A stretch of 64,000 bases of DNA, from contig NZ_JBLWFK010000004.1 in NCBI RefSeq assembly GCF_048323675.1, positions 570,827-634,826 of the forward strand, in the 5' to 3' direction. The notes under the pieces were generated by a model. It saw only the letters and a list, made by a program, of their open reading frames with translations. It did no database searches and was not told where the DNA came from. Position 1 is the first letter of the stretch. The number at the start of each line of letters is the position of its first letter. A program made the translations under genes and the position numbers. Shown here piece after piece: positions 37,017 through 45,714 of the stretch. The stretch comes from Mangrovimicrobium sp048323675. GTDB lineage: Bacteria; Pseudomonadota; Gammaproteobacteria; Pseudomonadales; Halieaceae.

Positions 37017-38816
37017 ATGTTTGAAGCGTTTATTTTCCTCCTCGCCGCGGTCATCGCGGTGCCCATCGCGCGGCGCCTCGGCCTGGGCTCCGTCCTCGGC
37101 TACCTGGTCGCCGGCGCCGTTATCGGCCCTTACGCGCTGGCACTCGTCGGCAGCGATATCGAGGAAGTCATGCACTTCTCCGAACTCGGGGTGGTGATGA
37201 TGCTGTTCCTGATCGGCCTGGAAATGGAGCCGGCAAAACTCTGGCGCATGCGCCTGCCGATACTCGGCATGGGTGCGGCCCAGGTGTTCAGCACCGCCGC
37301 CGCGCTGGTCGCCCTGGCGCTGGCCTTCGGCCTGGGCTGGCGGGAAGCGCTCGCCATCGGCTTCATCCTCGCGCTCTCATCCACGGCCTTCGTGCTGCAG
37401 ATGCTCTCGGAAAAGGGCCTGCTGAAAACCGAGGGCGGTCGCTCCGCATTCTCCGTGCTGCTGTTCCAGGACATCGCAGTGATTCCCATGCTCGCCCTGC
37501 TGCCGCTGCTGGCGGAGCATGCGATCGACGACGGCGAGAACTATTTCCACGAGGGACTGTCCGGCTGGCACCACACCCTGGTGGTCGCCGCGGTCATCAT
37601 CGGTATCATCCTCGCCGGGCGCTTCCTGGTGCGCCCGCTGTTCAACATGGTTGCCTCGGCGCAGATGCGGGAGCTGTTCATCGCCACCGCCCTGCTGCTG
37701 GTGACCGGCATCACCCTGCTGATGGAGCAGGTGGGGCTGTCCGCGGCCCTCGGTACCTTCCTCGCCGGCGTGGTGCTGGCGGACAGCGAATACCGCCACG
37801 TGCTGGAGGCAGAAATCGACCCCTTCAAGAGCCTGCTGCTCGGCCTGTTCTTTATCACTGTCGGGGCCAGCATGGACTTCCACCTGCTGGCGGACAGACC
37901 CCTCGACATCGCCCTGCTGGTGACCGCCCTGATCGGCATCAAGGTGATCGTGCTGCTGGTGATCGGCAATGTCTTTGCGCTGGCCCGCGACCAGCGCTGG
38001 CTGTTCAGCCTGGCGCTCGCCCAGGGCGGCGAATTCGCCTTTGTGCTGTTTGCCTTCGCCACCTCGCTGTCGGTGATTCCCGAGGCCATGGCCAGCACCC
38101 TGATCCTCGCGGTCGCCCTGTCGATGGCAATCACGCCGCTGCTGATGCTGTTCTACGAACTGTGGCTGCGTCCCCGGCTGATCAGCCAGTCCGGCGAGGA
38201 ACGGCCCTCCGCCGACACCATCGACGACGGGGCGACCCCGGTCATCATCTGCGGCTTTGGCCGCGTCGGCCAGATCATCGGCCGCCTGCTGCGCACCAGC
38301 GGCTTCCAGGTCACCGTTCTCGACCACAGCGTCGAGCAGGTCGAACTGGTGCGGCGCTTCGGGCACAAGGTGTTTTTCGGCGACGCCTCGCGCCCGGAAC
38401 TGCTGGAGGCGGCCGGTATTCGCGATGCCCGCTTGCTGGTGCTGGCGCTGGCCGATCCCGACAGCACCCTGCAGATCGCCCAGTACGCCCGCAAGCACTG
38501 CACCCACCTCACCATCATGGCCCGCGCCATCGGCCGGCGCGAAGCCCAGAAACTGCTGCGCGCGGGGGTCGACGTGGTGGTCCGGGACACCTTCCACTCG
38601 GCCATGCAGCTCGGTCAGCAGGCCCTGCAGTTCCTCGGACTGGACGAGGCCCAGAGCCGGGAAAAGGCGGACACCTTCCGCAGTATGGACGAGGCCCACC
38701 TGCTGCAACTGGTGGATTTTGTCGACGACGAGAAGGAATACATCAACCGCTCCAGGCAGAACAGCCTGGAGCTGGAACGCGTGCTGCGCGCCGAGGCGGA
38801 AGAAGCCGCGAACTGA
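37017..38816 (+). CDS. CPA2 monovalent cation:proton antiporter with TrkA-N domain (KefB/KefC-like)
   Basis: The 599-residue protein has about 12 membrane helices (residues 1–385) ending in a linker, then a RCK/TrkA-N Rossmann domain (VIICGFGRVGQIIGRLL near 405). The antiporter signatures SELGVVMMLFLIGLEMEP, SSTAFVLQML, and LGTFLAGVVLADSEYRH are intact. Relatives are glutathione-gated K+ efflux systems (KefB/KefC) or K+/H+ antiporters. No KefF/KefG ancillary gene is adjacent, so glutathione gating is uncertain. Confidence 0.9.
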   Translation: MFEAFIFLLAAVIAVPIARRLGLGSVLGYLVAGAVIGPYALALVGSDIEEVMHFSELGVVMMLFLIGLEMEPAKLWRMRLPILGMGAAQVFSTAAALVALALAFGLGWREALAIGFILALSSTAFVLQMLSEKGLLKTEGGRSAFSVLLFQDIAVIPMLALLPLLAEHAIDDGENYFHEGLSGWHHTLVVAAVIIGIILAGRFLVRPLFNMVASAQMRELFIATALLLVTGITLLMEQVGLSAALGTFLAGVVLADSEYRHVLEAEIDPFKSLLLGLFFITVGASMDFHLLADRPLDIALLVTALIGIKVIVLLVIGNVFALARDQRWLFSLALAQGGEFAFVLFAFATSLSVIPEAMASTLILAVALSMAITPLLMLFYELWLRPRLISQSGEERPSADTIDDGATPVIICGFGRVGQIIGRLLRTSGFQVTVLDHSVEQVELVRRFGHKVFFGDASRPELLEAAGIRDARLLVLALADPDSTLQIAQYARKHCTHLTIMARAIGRREAQKLLRAGVDVVVRDTFHSAMQLGQQALQFLGLDEAQSREKADTFRSMDEAHLLQLVDFVDDEKEYINRSRQNSLELERVLRAEAEEAAN

Positions 38817-38955
38817 GCAGCCCGCAAGCGCCCCCCAGCAGCCTGCATTCCCGACCGCCCCCAAGCGCCTGAAATATGATTTGGCGGGAATACAAAACTG
38901 TAATATATTCAGCTTTTAAGGCGGTCACGCCTTAGCTACAGCACCTGATCTAACA

Positions 38956-38974
38956 ATAATTAATAGGTAATTAT
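38956..38974. promoter_or_regulatory. Inverted repeat upstream of the TonB-dependent receptor
   Basis: ATAATTA and TAATTAT are perfect inverted copies around ATAGG, about 100 bases before the receptor ATG in an AT-rich part of a 255-base spacer. It may be an operator. It does not convincingly fit a Fur box. A second small hairpin (TAAGGCG/CGCCTTA) lies at 38917–38934. Confidence 0.4.
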
Positions 38975-39071
38975 CTTTATCGCACTCACCCCCCGACTTG
39001 TCCCGGGCTTGATGCGATATCTCCTGGGCCAGCCGGTGGAACCATGCTCGCCACTCTCACAGGAGATAACA

Positions 39072-41243
39072 ATGAATAACCGTATCATGCAACGCGCAGT
39101 ACTCCTCGCCATCGCCGGCGCCGGCTGTGTGCCGGCAATTGCCCAGCAAACCGCCGAAACTACCCAACCCACCCTTGAGATCGTCGAGGTCATCGCCCAG
39201 CGCAGCCGGGAGCGGCTGGTAGACGTGCCGATTTCTATCACCGCGCTGAATGACGACCAGTTGCAGCGCTCGGGCATCGAATCCACCCGCGACCTCGGCC
39301 GCCTTACCCCCGGGCTGGAGCTGACCTTCAACGGCGGCTACCTGCAACCGGCCATCCGCGGCGTCACCTCCGCCGGTTCCGACGCCGGTGACAGCTCCAA
39401 TGTGGCCATGTACCTCGACGGGGTCTACATGGCCTCCCAGGCGTCCCAGTTGATGGACCTGCCGGACGCCCAGCAGATCGAAATCCTCAAGGGCCCCCAG
39501 GGCACCCTGTACGGCCAGAACGCCACCGGCGGTGCCATTATCATCACCACCCGCGCACCCAATACCGAGGAATTGGAGGGCCGCATCAGCGCCAGCTACG
39601 GCGACTACGACGATGCGGAAATCAAGGGGTATATCAGCGGTCCCCTCGCGGATATGGTCGCCGGCAGCCTGGCCTTCGCCTACCGGGAGCGGGACGGCTA
39701 CCGCGACCAGATTGTCTTTGGCGGCAGCGACAAGGGGCTCGATTCGCAGATGCTGCGCGGCAAGCTGCTGTACCAGCCGAACGACTCCATGGACTTCACC
39801 CTGAGCGGCTTCTGGTCCGACCGCGAGGACAGCAGCCTGTATGCCGGCCAGGCCTGGGAGCGCAACTCCGTGGGCTACCTGTTCTACCCGGGCGCCCCCT
39901 TCCCCGACGCCAAGGAAACTGCCTACAGCTTTACCACCGACAGCGATTTTGAAGCCTGGGGCGCCAGCCTGCTGGCCAACTTCGAGTTGCCCTTTGGCAC
40001 CCTGACCTCCACCACCGCCTACGTGGATACGGAGGTGAAGCAGTGGGCGGACGTCGACTACAGCCCGGCCAACTACGCTGACGTTTCGGTCAACCAGTTC
40101 CAGGACAACTGGGTGCAGGAGTTCAACTTCGTCTCGGAGCAGTTCGGCAAGTGGCGTTTCAGCGGCGGCCTGTTCTACCTCAATGGCACCGACAGCTTCG
40201 ACCCGAACATCTTCCGCCTGCAGTCCCCGCCGACCCTGGCGCCGGTACCCGAGGGCCCGACCGTGTACACCTCGATTTCCATCGGCCACATCGAGAAGGA
40301 AATCATGGCGATCTACGCCGAGGCCAACTACGACATTACCGAGGCACTGGCGCTGACCGTCGGCGGCCGCTACAGCGAGGAGGACCAGGACACCTGGTCC
40401 AACGGCGGCGGCCCGGGTATCGAGGAACTCCCCTCGCCCTACAACACCGAGAGCTTCAGCCAGTTCACCCCGCGGGTCACCCTGCGCTACGCGCTGTCCG
40501 ACAACTCCAACGTCTACCTGAGCTACGGCGAGGGCTTCAAGAGCGGCCTGCTGAGCATCGCGGCCTACGACAGCCCGCCGGTCAAGCCGGAGAAACTCGA
40601 CGCCTGGGAAATCGGCTACAAGGGCTATCCCACTGAGAGCCTCTCGCTCAGCGCGGCGGCCTACTACTACGACTACAGCGACCTGCAGGTAGCGCGCTAT
40701 ATCGCCCCGGACTACATCTACCAGAACGCCGCCTCGGCGGAAATCCACGGTGCCGAGGTCAACGCCGGACTGGAAATCACCGAGAACCTGGTACTCTCCG
40801 CCGGTATCTCCTGGCTCGACGCCGAGTACACCGACTTCCCCGAGGCCGGCATCTTCGCGCCCTCCCCGACCGGCGGCAATATCAACGTCAACATCGACGC
40901 CAGCGGCGAGGCGATGATCCGCGCACCGGACTGGACCGGCTTCATCAACGCCAACTACACCAGGGACACCGCCATCGGCCAGTTCGGCGCCTTCGCCTCC
41001 TGGTACTACAACGACGGCTTCAACTTCGAGGTATCGGGCCGCATCCATCAGGAGTCCTACAGCCTGCTGGACGGCGAACTCTCCTACACCCCGGCCGCCG
41101 CACCGCGCCTGAAACTGGCCCTGTGGGGCCGCAACCTGACCGACGAGGACTACCTGCAGAGCCTGCTGCAGACCGCACTCGCCGACGGCGTCAGTTACGG
41201 CGCACCGCGCACCTACGGGGTCCGGCTGGAGTTCACTCTCTGA
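39072..41243 (+). CDS. TonB-dependent outer-membrane receptor
   Basis: The 723-residue precursor has a signal peptide ending in AIA-Q, a TonB-box-like segment (IVEVIAQRSRERLVDVPISI), a plug domain (QIEILKGPQGTLYGQNATGGAI) and a 22-strand barrel ending in GVRLEFTL with a C-terminal hydrophobic residue. It imports a large or scarce compound. The closest pattern words are those of the Halieaceae/sphingomonad 'CirA/FecA-type' receptors for non-siderophore compounds, but the ligand cannot be told. The ATG at 39072 has AGGAG nine bases before it. It converges on the MFS gene. Confidence 0.93.
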   Translation: MNNRIMQRAVLLAIAGAGCVPAIAQQTAETTQPTLEIVEVIAQRSRERLVDVPISITALNDDQLQRSGIESTRDLGRLTPGLELTFNGGYLQPAIRGVTSAGSDAGDSSNVAMYLDGVYMASQASQLMDLPDAQQIEILKGPQGTLYGQNATGGAIIITTRAPNTEELEGRISASYGDYDDAEIKGYISGPLADMVAGSLAFAYRERDGYRDQIVFGGSDKGLDSQMLRGKLLYQPNDSMDFTLSGFWSDREDSSLYAGQAWERNSVGYLFYPGAPFPDAKETAYSFTTDSDFEAWGASLLANFELPFGTLTSTTAYVDTEVKQWADVDYSPANYADVSVNQFQDNWVQEFNFVSEQFGKWRFSGGLFYLNGTDSFDPNIFRLQSPPTLAPVPEGPTVYTSISIGHIEKEIMAIYAEANYDITEALALTVGGRYSEEDQDTWSNGGGPGIEELPSPYNTESFSQFTPRVTLRYALSDNSNVYLSYGEGFKSGLLSIAAYDSPPVKPEKLDAWEIGYKGYPTESLSLSAAAYYYDYSDLQVARYIAPDYIYQNAASAEIHGAEVNAGLEITENLVLSAGISWLDAEYTDFPEAGIFAPSPTGGNINVNIDASGEAMIRAPDWTGFINANYTRDTAIGQFGAFASWYYNDGFNFEVSGRIHQESYSLLDGELSYTPAAAPRLKLALWGRNLTDEDYLQSLLQTALADGVSYGAPRTYGVRLEFTL

Positions 41244-41262
41244 CGTTGAACTGAACGCCATT

Positions 41263-41300
41263 CCACCCGGTATGCGCCAGTACTGGTCCATGCCGGGTGG
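41263..41300. terminator. Stem-loop between convergent TonB receptor and MFS genes
   Basis: CCACCCGGTATG and CATGCCGGGTGG pair over 12 bp (one G·U), with an inner CCAGTACTGG palindrome in the loop. It sits 20 bases past the receptor stop and about 105 bases past the MFS stop. The T-tract is short (CTTGTTCT), so bidirectional termination is plausible but not certain. Confidence 0.5.
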
Positions 41301-41405
41301 CTTGTTCTCTGGATCCATACGGACCCGGTGACGGAGGTGACAACTCGCGGGGCGGTGCACTGAATCCGAGACTCAAGCCCAGGCCCGCAAAACAAGCTGC
41401 ACCGA

Positions 41406-42665
41406 TTAGCGTGCTACCACCGAACCCGCCTCGAGTTCCGCCGCATCCGGCGTGGACCCCAGGCTGAACAGGGCCACTGCGCTCACGGCCATCAGCCCCA
41501 TGGTCAGGTAGAGGAAACTCGCATAACCACCGTAGAGGTCGTAGGCCACCCCTGCACCCAGCGGACCGAAAGCCACCCCCAGCGACAGCGCCATGACCAT
41601 GGCCCCGTAGAGCGCGCCGAAGTTGCGCAGGCCGAAGTACCTGGCCGCCAGGTAGGCGATCACATCGACCTCCGAACCGAGGGTCAGGCCGAAAATTGCC
41701 GCCGCCACCGCCTGGCTCAGTGGGTTGGACCCGTCCAGCAACAGCAACATGCAGGCGATAATGGGAATGATAAACGCGACACCACCCACCAGGTGACCGG
41801 GCAGGCGATCGAGCAGGAAACCGGTGCCGAGGCGGCCGATCACCGAAAAGACACCCACCAGGGAGGCGACCCCCGCCGCCGCCAGTGGCTCGGCGCCGGC
41901 ATCGGTGAGAATCGGCACGAAGTGCACCACAATGCCGATGGCCGTGAAGGAAAAGAAGCCGCCGGCCATGACCAGTTTGTAGAGCGCCGGGGAGCGCAGG
42001 CCCTGGCCGAGGCTGACCCCGCTGAGGGCTTTCACTGTATGAGTCACCGGCGTCTGCGGGTTGCCGAGCCTGTCGTTGGCGCCGCGGAAACTGATGAATA
42101 GAACCGGAAACACCAGCGCGATCCACACCCCCGCCATCAGCGTGAAGGCCTCGCGCCAGCCGGTCTGGGCGATCAGCCAGGTGGCGAGAACGGGAAAAAT
42201 GGTTGCGCTGAGGGAGGCGCCGGACAGGGTAATGGCCAGGGCCAGGCCGCGGGAATGCTCGAAACGGCTGGTCACCGCGCTGGTCCAGACGGTGGCCTGC
42301 ACGAACAGGGTGGACACCGCGAGCAGGCCCCACAGCATGACCCAGTTGGTCTCGGTGCCCGTCGCGGAACCCAGCAGGGCGACGCACGCCGCCATCATCA
42401 GCGCGCCGAAAAGGCCCACCCGGCGCGGCCCGATGCGATCCACCAGCATACCGATGGGGATGCAGAAAATGGCGCTGAAAAATGCGGCGATGGTAATGCC
42501 CGAGGACACCCGCGCCCGGGACCAGCCGAACTCCTGTGAAATCGGTTCGATAAACGGTCCCATGGCGTAGACGTACATGACGGCCGTGGCATAGCCCAGT
42601 CCGGCGGCAAATGGCAGCGGCCAGAATTTGCGCCACTCGGCCAGGGCGGTTGCGGATAACAGCAT
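41406..42665 (-). CDS. MFS transporter (monocarboxylate/OFA-like)
   Basis: The 419-residue, 12-helix carrier has EFGWSRARVSSGITIAAF near the first loop and the MFS motif DRIGPRRVGLFGALMM, as in OFA/monocarboxylate-type MFS proteins. The ATG at 42665 was chosen because ACAGGAG lies eight bases upstream; the open frame continues to 42956 without family match. Its convergent neighbour is the TonB receptor, so a shared outer/inner-membrane import route is possible. Confidence 0.85.
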   Translation of the reverse strand: MLLSATALAEWRKFWPLPFAAGLGYATAVMYVYAMGPFIEPISQEFGWSRARVSSGITIAAFFSAIFCIPIGMLVDRIGPRRVGLFGALMMAACVALLGSATGTETNWVMLWGLLAVSTLFVQATVWTSAVTSRFEHSRGLALAITLSGASLSATIFPVLATWLIAQTGWREAFTLMAGVWIALVFPVLFISFRGANDRLGNPQTPVTHTVKALSGVSLGQGLRSPALYKLVMAGGFFSFTAIGIVVHFVPILTDAGAEPLAAAGVASLVGVFSVIGRLGTGFLLDRLPGHLVGGVAFIIPIIACMLLLLDGSNPLSQAVAAAIFGLTLGSEVDVIAYLAARYFGLRNFGALYGAMVMALSLGVAFGPLGAGVAYDLYGGYASFLYLTMGLMAVSAVALFSLGSTPDAAELEAGSVVAR

Positions 42666-42982
42666 TCTTTTTCTCCTGTCGTGCTTTTGTCGTTCGGCAA
42701 GGGTAGCGGGCGTTATTATTCCCAACATGGCGGTATTTGATAAGCCATACAGGCCCGACGTTCGCCCCCGGCACGGACAAGCGACCACATCGACCTGACG
42801 CACCCCGACCCGGCTCCCCTCAACCCCGCGGACTCCGGCCCGTTGACGGTTTGGCCAGCAAATCTGGCCGGATTGGTAATTGCCGGAAAAGACCCGCCCG
42901 GCGAAGCTGTCTCTCGCCCCCGCACGGAAATCCGCCGCCCCGGGACAGGCGCCCAATAATTACAATCGACGGGAGAACCCCC
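42666..42982. other. 317-base divergent spacer
   Basis: This spacer lies between the divergent MFS gene and the small membrane-protein gene. It contains a hairpin GGCCAG/CTGGCC at 42853–42869 and no credible gene. Promoters for both genes should lie here, but I see no clear −35/−10 pair. Confidence 0.4.
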
Positions 42983-43501
42983 ATGGCATCAGGCTTCCCC
43001 AGCAGGTCCCGCCTGGTTTTCGGCATCTACCTGCTGGCACTCATCATCGCGCTGGAACTGGTATTACACCACTACCAGCTGCCGGCGTGGCCAGTATTCC
43101 TGGTGATGATTTTCTTTTTCGAGACGCACATGAACCCCGGGCGCGCGCCGCACCTCCTGCTGGGCGGATTGGCGGGCATCTGCTGTTTCGTACTGACGGT
43201 GTATTTTGTCGACCTGGCGGGCACGGCCCTCGGGGCGTGGCCGGCAAAGCTGCTGTTTGTCTGCCTTGTGGTGTACGCCATAGTCGCGCTGGGCGAAGTC
43301 TGGCCGATGCTGTTCAACAACTACGCGTTCATGTTCTACCTGGTCAGCGGGCTCGCGGCCCGCGATACCGCGCTCGCGCCTGCGCCCCTCGTCTGGATGG
43401 GGCTGGTTATCGGCGGAGGGGCGATCGTTATCGCCGCTGTCCTGTTGATCGGGCAATTGATGTCAAAGTCTGCCGCGAAAACAAAGGCCACGGGGCAGTA
43501 A
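42983..43501 (+). CDS. Small polytopic membrane protein of unknown function
   Basis: The 172-residue product is nearly all hydrophobic helices (five or six), for example VFGIYLLALIIALELVL, LLLGGLAGICCFVLTVYFV and GLVIGGGAIVIAAVLLIGQLM, ending in a basic tail. The ATG at 42983 follows ACGGGAGAACCCCC; the frame is open upstream but not protein-like. I recognise no family. It lies between an MFS gene and pepF with no obvious partner. Confidence 0.65.
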   Translation: MASGFPSRSRLVFGIYLLALIIALELVLHHYQLPAWPVFLVMIFFFETHMNPGRAPHLLLGGLAGICCFVLTVYFVDLAGTALGAWPAKLLFVCLVVYAIVALGEVWPMLFNNYAFMFYLVSGLAARDTALAPAPLVWMGLVIGGGAIVIAAVLLIGQLMSKSAAKTKATGQ

Positions 43502-43647
43502 ACCCCACCCGGGGCATACCCGGACAGCCGGCCCTCGCCAGGCCCGTGCGCATCGGGCCTGATTTCACCGGCTGATTGATGAAACACCGGAGTTATTCGT
43601 CTTAAGCGACGTATACCGCCAGTGAATCAATCAACCTGGGAGAATTC

Positions 43648-45525
43648 ATGCCTTTTATGCCCGCCCTCAAGCACCTTGTGCTGGCTGTCAGCCTCGCCGC
43701 AGCAGCCGCCACAGCCACCGCCCAACCCCGTGAACGCAGTGAAATTCCCGACCAGTACAAGTGGGACCTCTCCTCGATGTACGCCTCTGCCCAGGCCTGG
43801 GAGGCGGACGCAAAGCGCCTGCAAGCCCTGATGCCGAAGATCAAGACCCACCAGGGCCACCTCGGCGATAGCGGCGCCGCACTGCTGGCGGCGATCCAGC
43901 AATACGAGGAACTCAACCTGCTGATGGAGCGCCTGTACGTCTATGCGGGAATGAAGTCCTTCGAGGACATGCGCATTGGCGACAACAGTGCCCGCTACTC
44001 CCGCGCCCAGGCGCTGGAGGCCGAGCTGAACACCCTCACCGCCTTCATGTCACCGGAGCTGCTTGCAATCCCCGAAACCGAGTTGAACCGGATGGTCGCA
44101 AGCACTCCCGGCCTGCAGGTCTATCGCCACTTCCTCGACGAGCAGGTGCGTATGCGCCCCTACACCCTGTCCGAGAAAGAGGAATCCCTGCTGGCCATGG
44201 CCTCCGACCCCCTCGGCAAGTTCAGCAGCGGCTTCTCCGCGCTGGAAAACGCGGACATGGTATTCGGCAAGGTCAGGACCCCCGATGGCACCACTGTCGA
44301 ACTGACCAAGGGGCTCTACGGTTCGGCGCTGTACAGTGACGACCGCGCCTACCGGGAGGCGGCCTGGAAGGGTCTCTTCAGCACCTACGAGCAGTTCGGC
44401 AACACCCTGGCCGCCAACTATGAGGGCCACGTCAAGGGCCGCATTTTTGCCGCCAGGGCCCGCGGCTTCGATTCGGCCCTGCAGGCGGCCACCTACACCA
44501 ACGGCATCCCGCAGGAAGTCTATTTCAACGTGGTAAAAGTGGCCCGCGAGGGCGCTCCCCAGCTCCAGCGCTTCCTCGAACTGCGCCGCAAGGAACTCGG
44601 CGTCGAGCAACTGCAGGTCTGGGACATGTACGCACCGACCATCGAGAACGCCTACGGCGAGATCGACTTCGAGGAGGCCAAGAACATCGTCGCGGAGGGC
44701 CTCAAGCCACTGGGCGAGGATTACATCGCGCTGTACTGGAAGGGCTTCGACGAGGGCTGGGTAGACGCCTTCGAAAGCGCCGGCAAACGCGGCGGGGCCT
44801 ACTCCTGGGGCATGTACGACTCCAAGCCCTACCTGTCGATGAACTACCAGGGCAACCTCAACGACGTGTCGACCCTGGCCCATGAGTACGGCCATTCCCT
44901 GCACTCCTACATGGCGCGCCAGGCACAGCCCTACCTGTACGCCGACTACCGCACATTCATCGCGGAAATCGCCTCCATGACCAACGAGGCGATCCTGTTC
45001 CAGAGCATGCTGGCACACGCCGAGACCCCGCAGGCCCGCGCCTACCTGCTGCAGCAGTACCTCGACGAGTTCCGCGGCGGCTTCTTCCGCCAGGCCTCCT
45101 TCGCGGACTTCGAGATGCAGGCCCACGCCATGGCGGAGCGCGGCGACGCCCTGACCAAGGACTCGCTGAACCAGCTCTACGCGGATGTCTTCAATGCCTA
45201 CTACGGTGACGCGGTGGTCGTCGACCCCCTCAATGCCAGCGAGTGGAGCCGTATCCCCCACTTCATGCGCACCGACAACTTCTACGTCTACCAGTACGCC
45301 ACCTCCTTTGTCGCCGCCAACGCGCTGGCCAGGGCGATCCTCGAGGAGGGCGAGCCGGCACGGGAGCGCTTCCTGGAGATGCTCCGCTCGGGCAGCAGCG
45401 ACTACCCGATCGAGTTGCTGAAGAAAGCCGGGGTTGATATGACCTCCCCCGAGCCGATCTACGCTGCCCTGGGTGTATTTGAGGACCTGGTCGACCAGCT
45501 GGAAGCCACCCTCGAGCAGATTTGA
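43648..45525 (+). CDS. pepF: Exported oligoendopeptidase F-like M3 metallopeptidase
   Basis: The 625-residue protein has the M3B zinc motif HEYGHS at 412–417, preceded by a helix with NLNDVSTLA, and PepF signatures (KGLYGSALYSDDRAYREAAWKGLF, then RGGFFRQASFADFEMQ). Unlike most PepF proteins it has a clear signal peptide (about 1–25, ending ATA-Q), so it should act in the periplasm or outside on oligopeptides. A good ribosome-binding site (GGGAGAATTC) precedes the ATG. A strong terminator follows at 45532, so the gene is monocistronic. Confidence 0.93.
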   Translation: MPFMPALKHLVLAVSLAAAAATATAQPRERSEIPDQYKWDLSSMYASAQAWEADAKRLQALMPKIKTHQGHLGDSGAALLAAIQQYEELNLLMERLYVYAGMKSFEDMRIGDNSARYSRAQALEAELNTLTAFMSPELLAIPETELNRMVASTPGLQVYRHFLDEQVRMRPYTLSEKEESLLAMASDPLGKFSSGFSALENADMVFGKVRTPDGTTVELTKGLYGSALYSDDRAYREAAWKGLFSTYEQFGNTLAANYEGHVKGRIFAARARGFDSALQAATYTNGIPQEVYFNVVKVAREGAPQLQRFLELRRKELGVEQLQVWDMYAPTIENAYGEIDFEEAKNIVAEGLKPLGEDYIALYWKGFDEGWVDAFESAGKRGGAYSWGMYDSKPYLSMNYQGNLNDVSTLAHEYGHSLHSYMARQAQPYLYADYRTFIAEIASMTNEAILFQSMLAHAETPQARAYLLQQYLDEFRGGFFRQASFADFEMQAHAMAERGDALTKDSLNQLYADVFNAYYGDAVVVDPLNASEWSRIPHFMRTDNFYVYQYATSFVAANALARAILEEGEPARERFLEMLRSGSSDYPIELLKKAGVDMTSPEPIYAALGVFEDLVDQLEATLEQI

Positions 45526-45531
45526 GCCCCA

Positions 45532-45571
45532 AACCGCCCGGACCGGCCTGCGGTCCGGGCGGTTTTGCTTT
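45532..45571 (+). terminator. Rho-independent terminator of pepF
   Basis: AACCGCCCGGACCG and CGGTCCGGGCGGTT form a perfect 14-bp stem around GCCTG, followed by TTGCTTT. It starts six bases past the pepF stop. Confidence 0.9.
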
Positions 45572-45687
45572 ACAGAACTTTACGCGACTTTCTCCACACC
45601 CCCCGGTTTCGGGGATTCACCCCTTCAGCTGAATACGGTAGTCTGGAACCTGGCGGCAATGCCGTTGTGGCAGGCCGCAGCAGGTAT

Positions 45688-45714
45688 ATGGCAAAACGAC
45701 GGGGCAAGCTGTAA
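45688..45714 (+). CDS. Possible 8-codon leader peptide
   Basis: ATG to TAA encodes MAKRRGKL. Its stop shares one base with the ATG of the next gene (TAATG). It is preceded by GCAGCAGG. The downstream gene has only a weak ribosome-binding site of its own, so translational coupling through this short reading frame is possible. Chance occurrence cannot be excluded. Confidence 0.3.
   Translation: MAKRRGKL

Noticed and set aside
38950..38990. Fur box upstream of the TonB receptor
   Set aside because: The AT-rich palindrome lacks the GATAAT hexamer arrangement needed for a Fur site.
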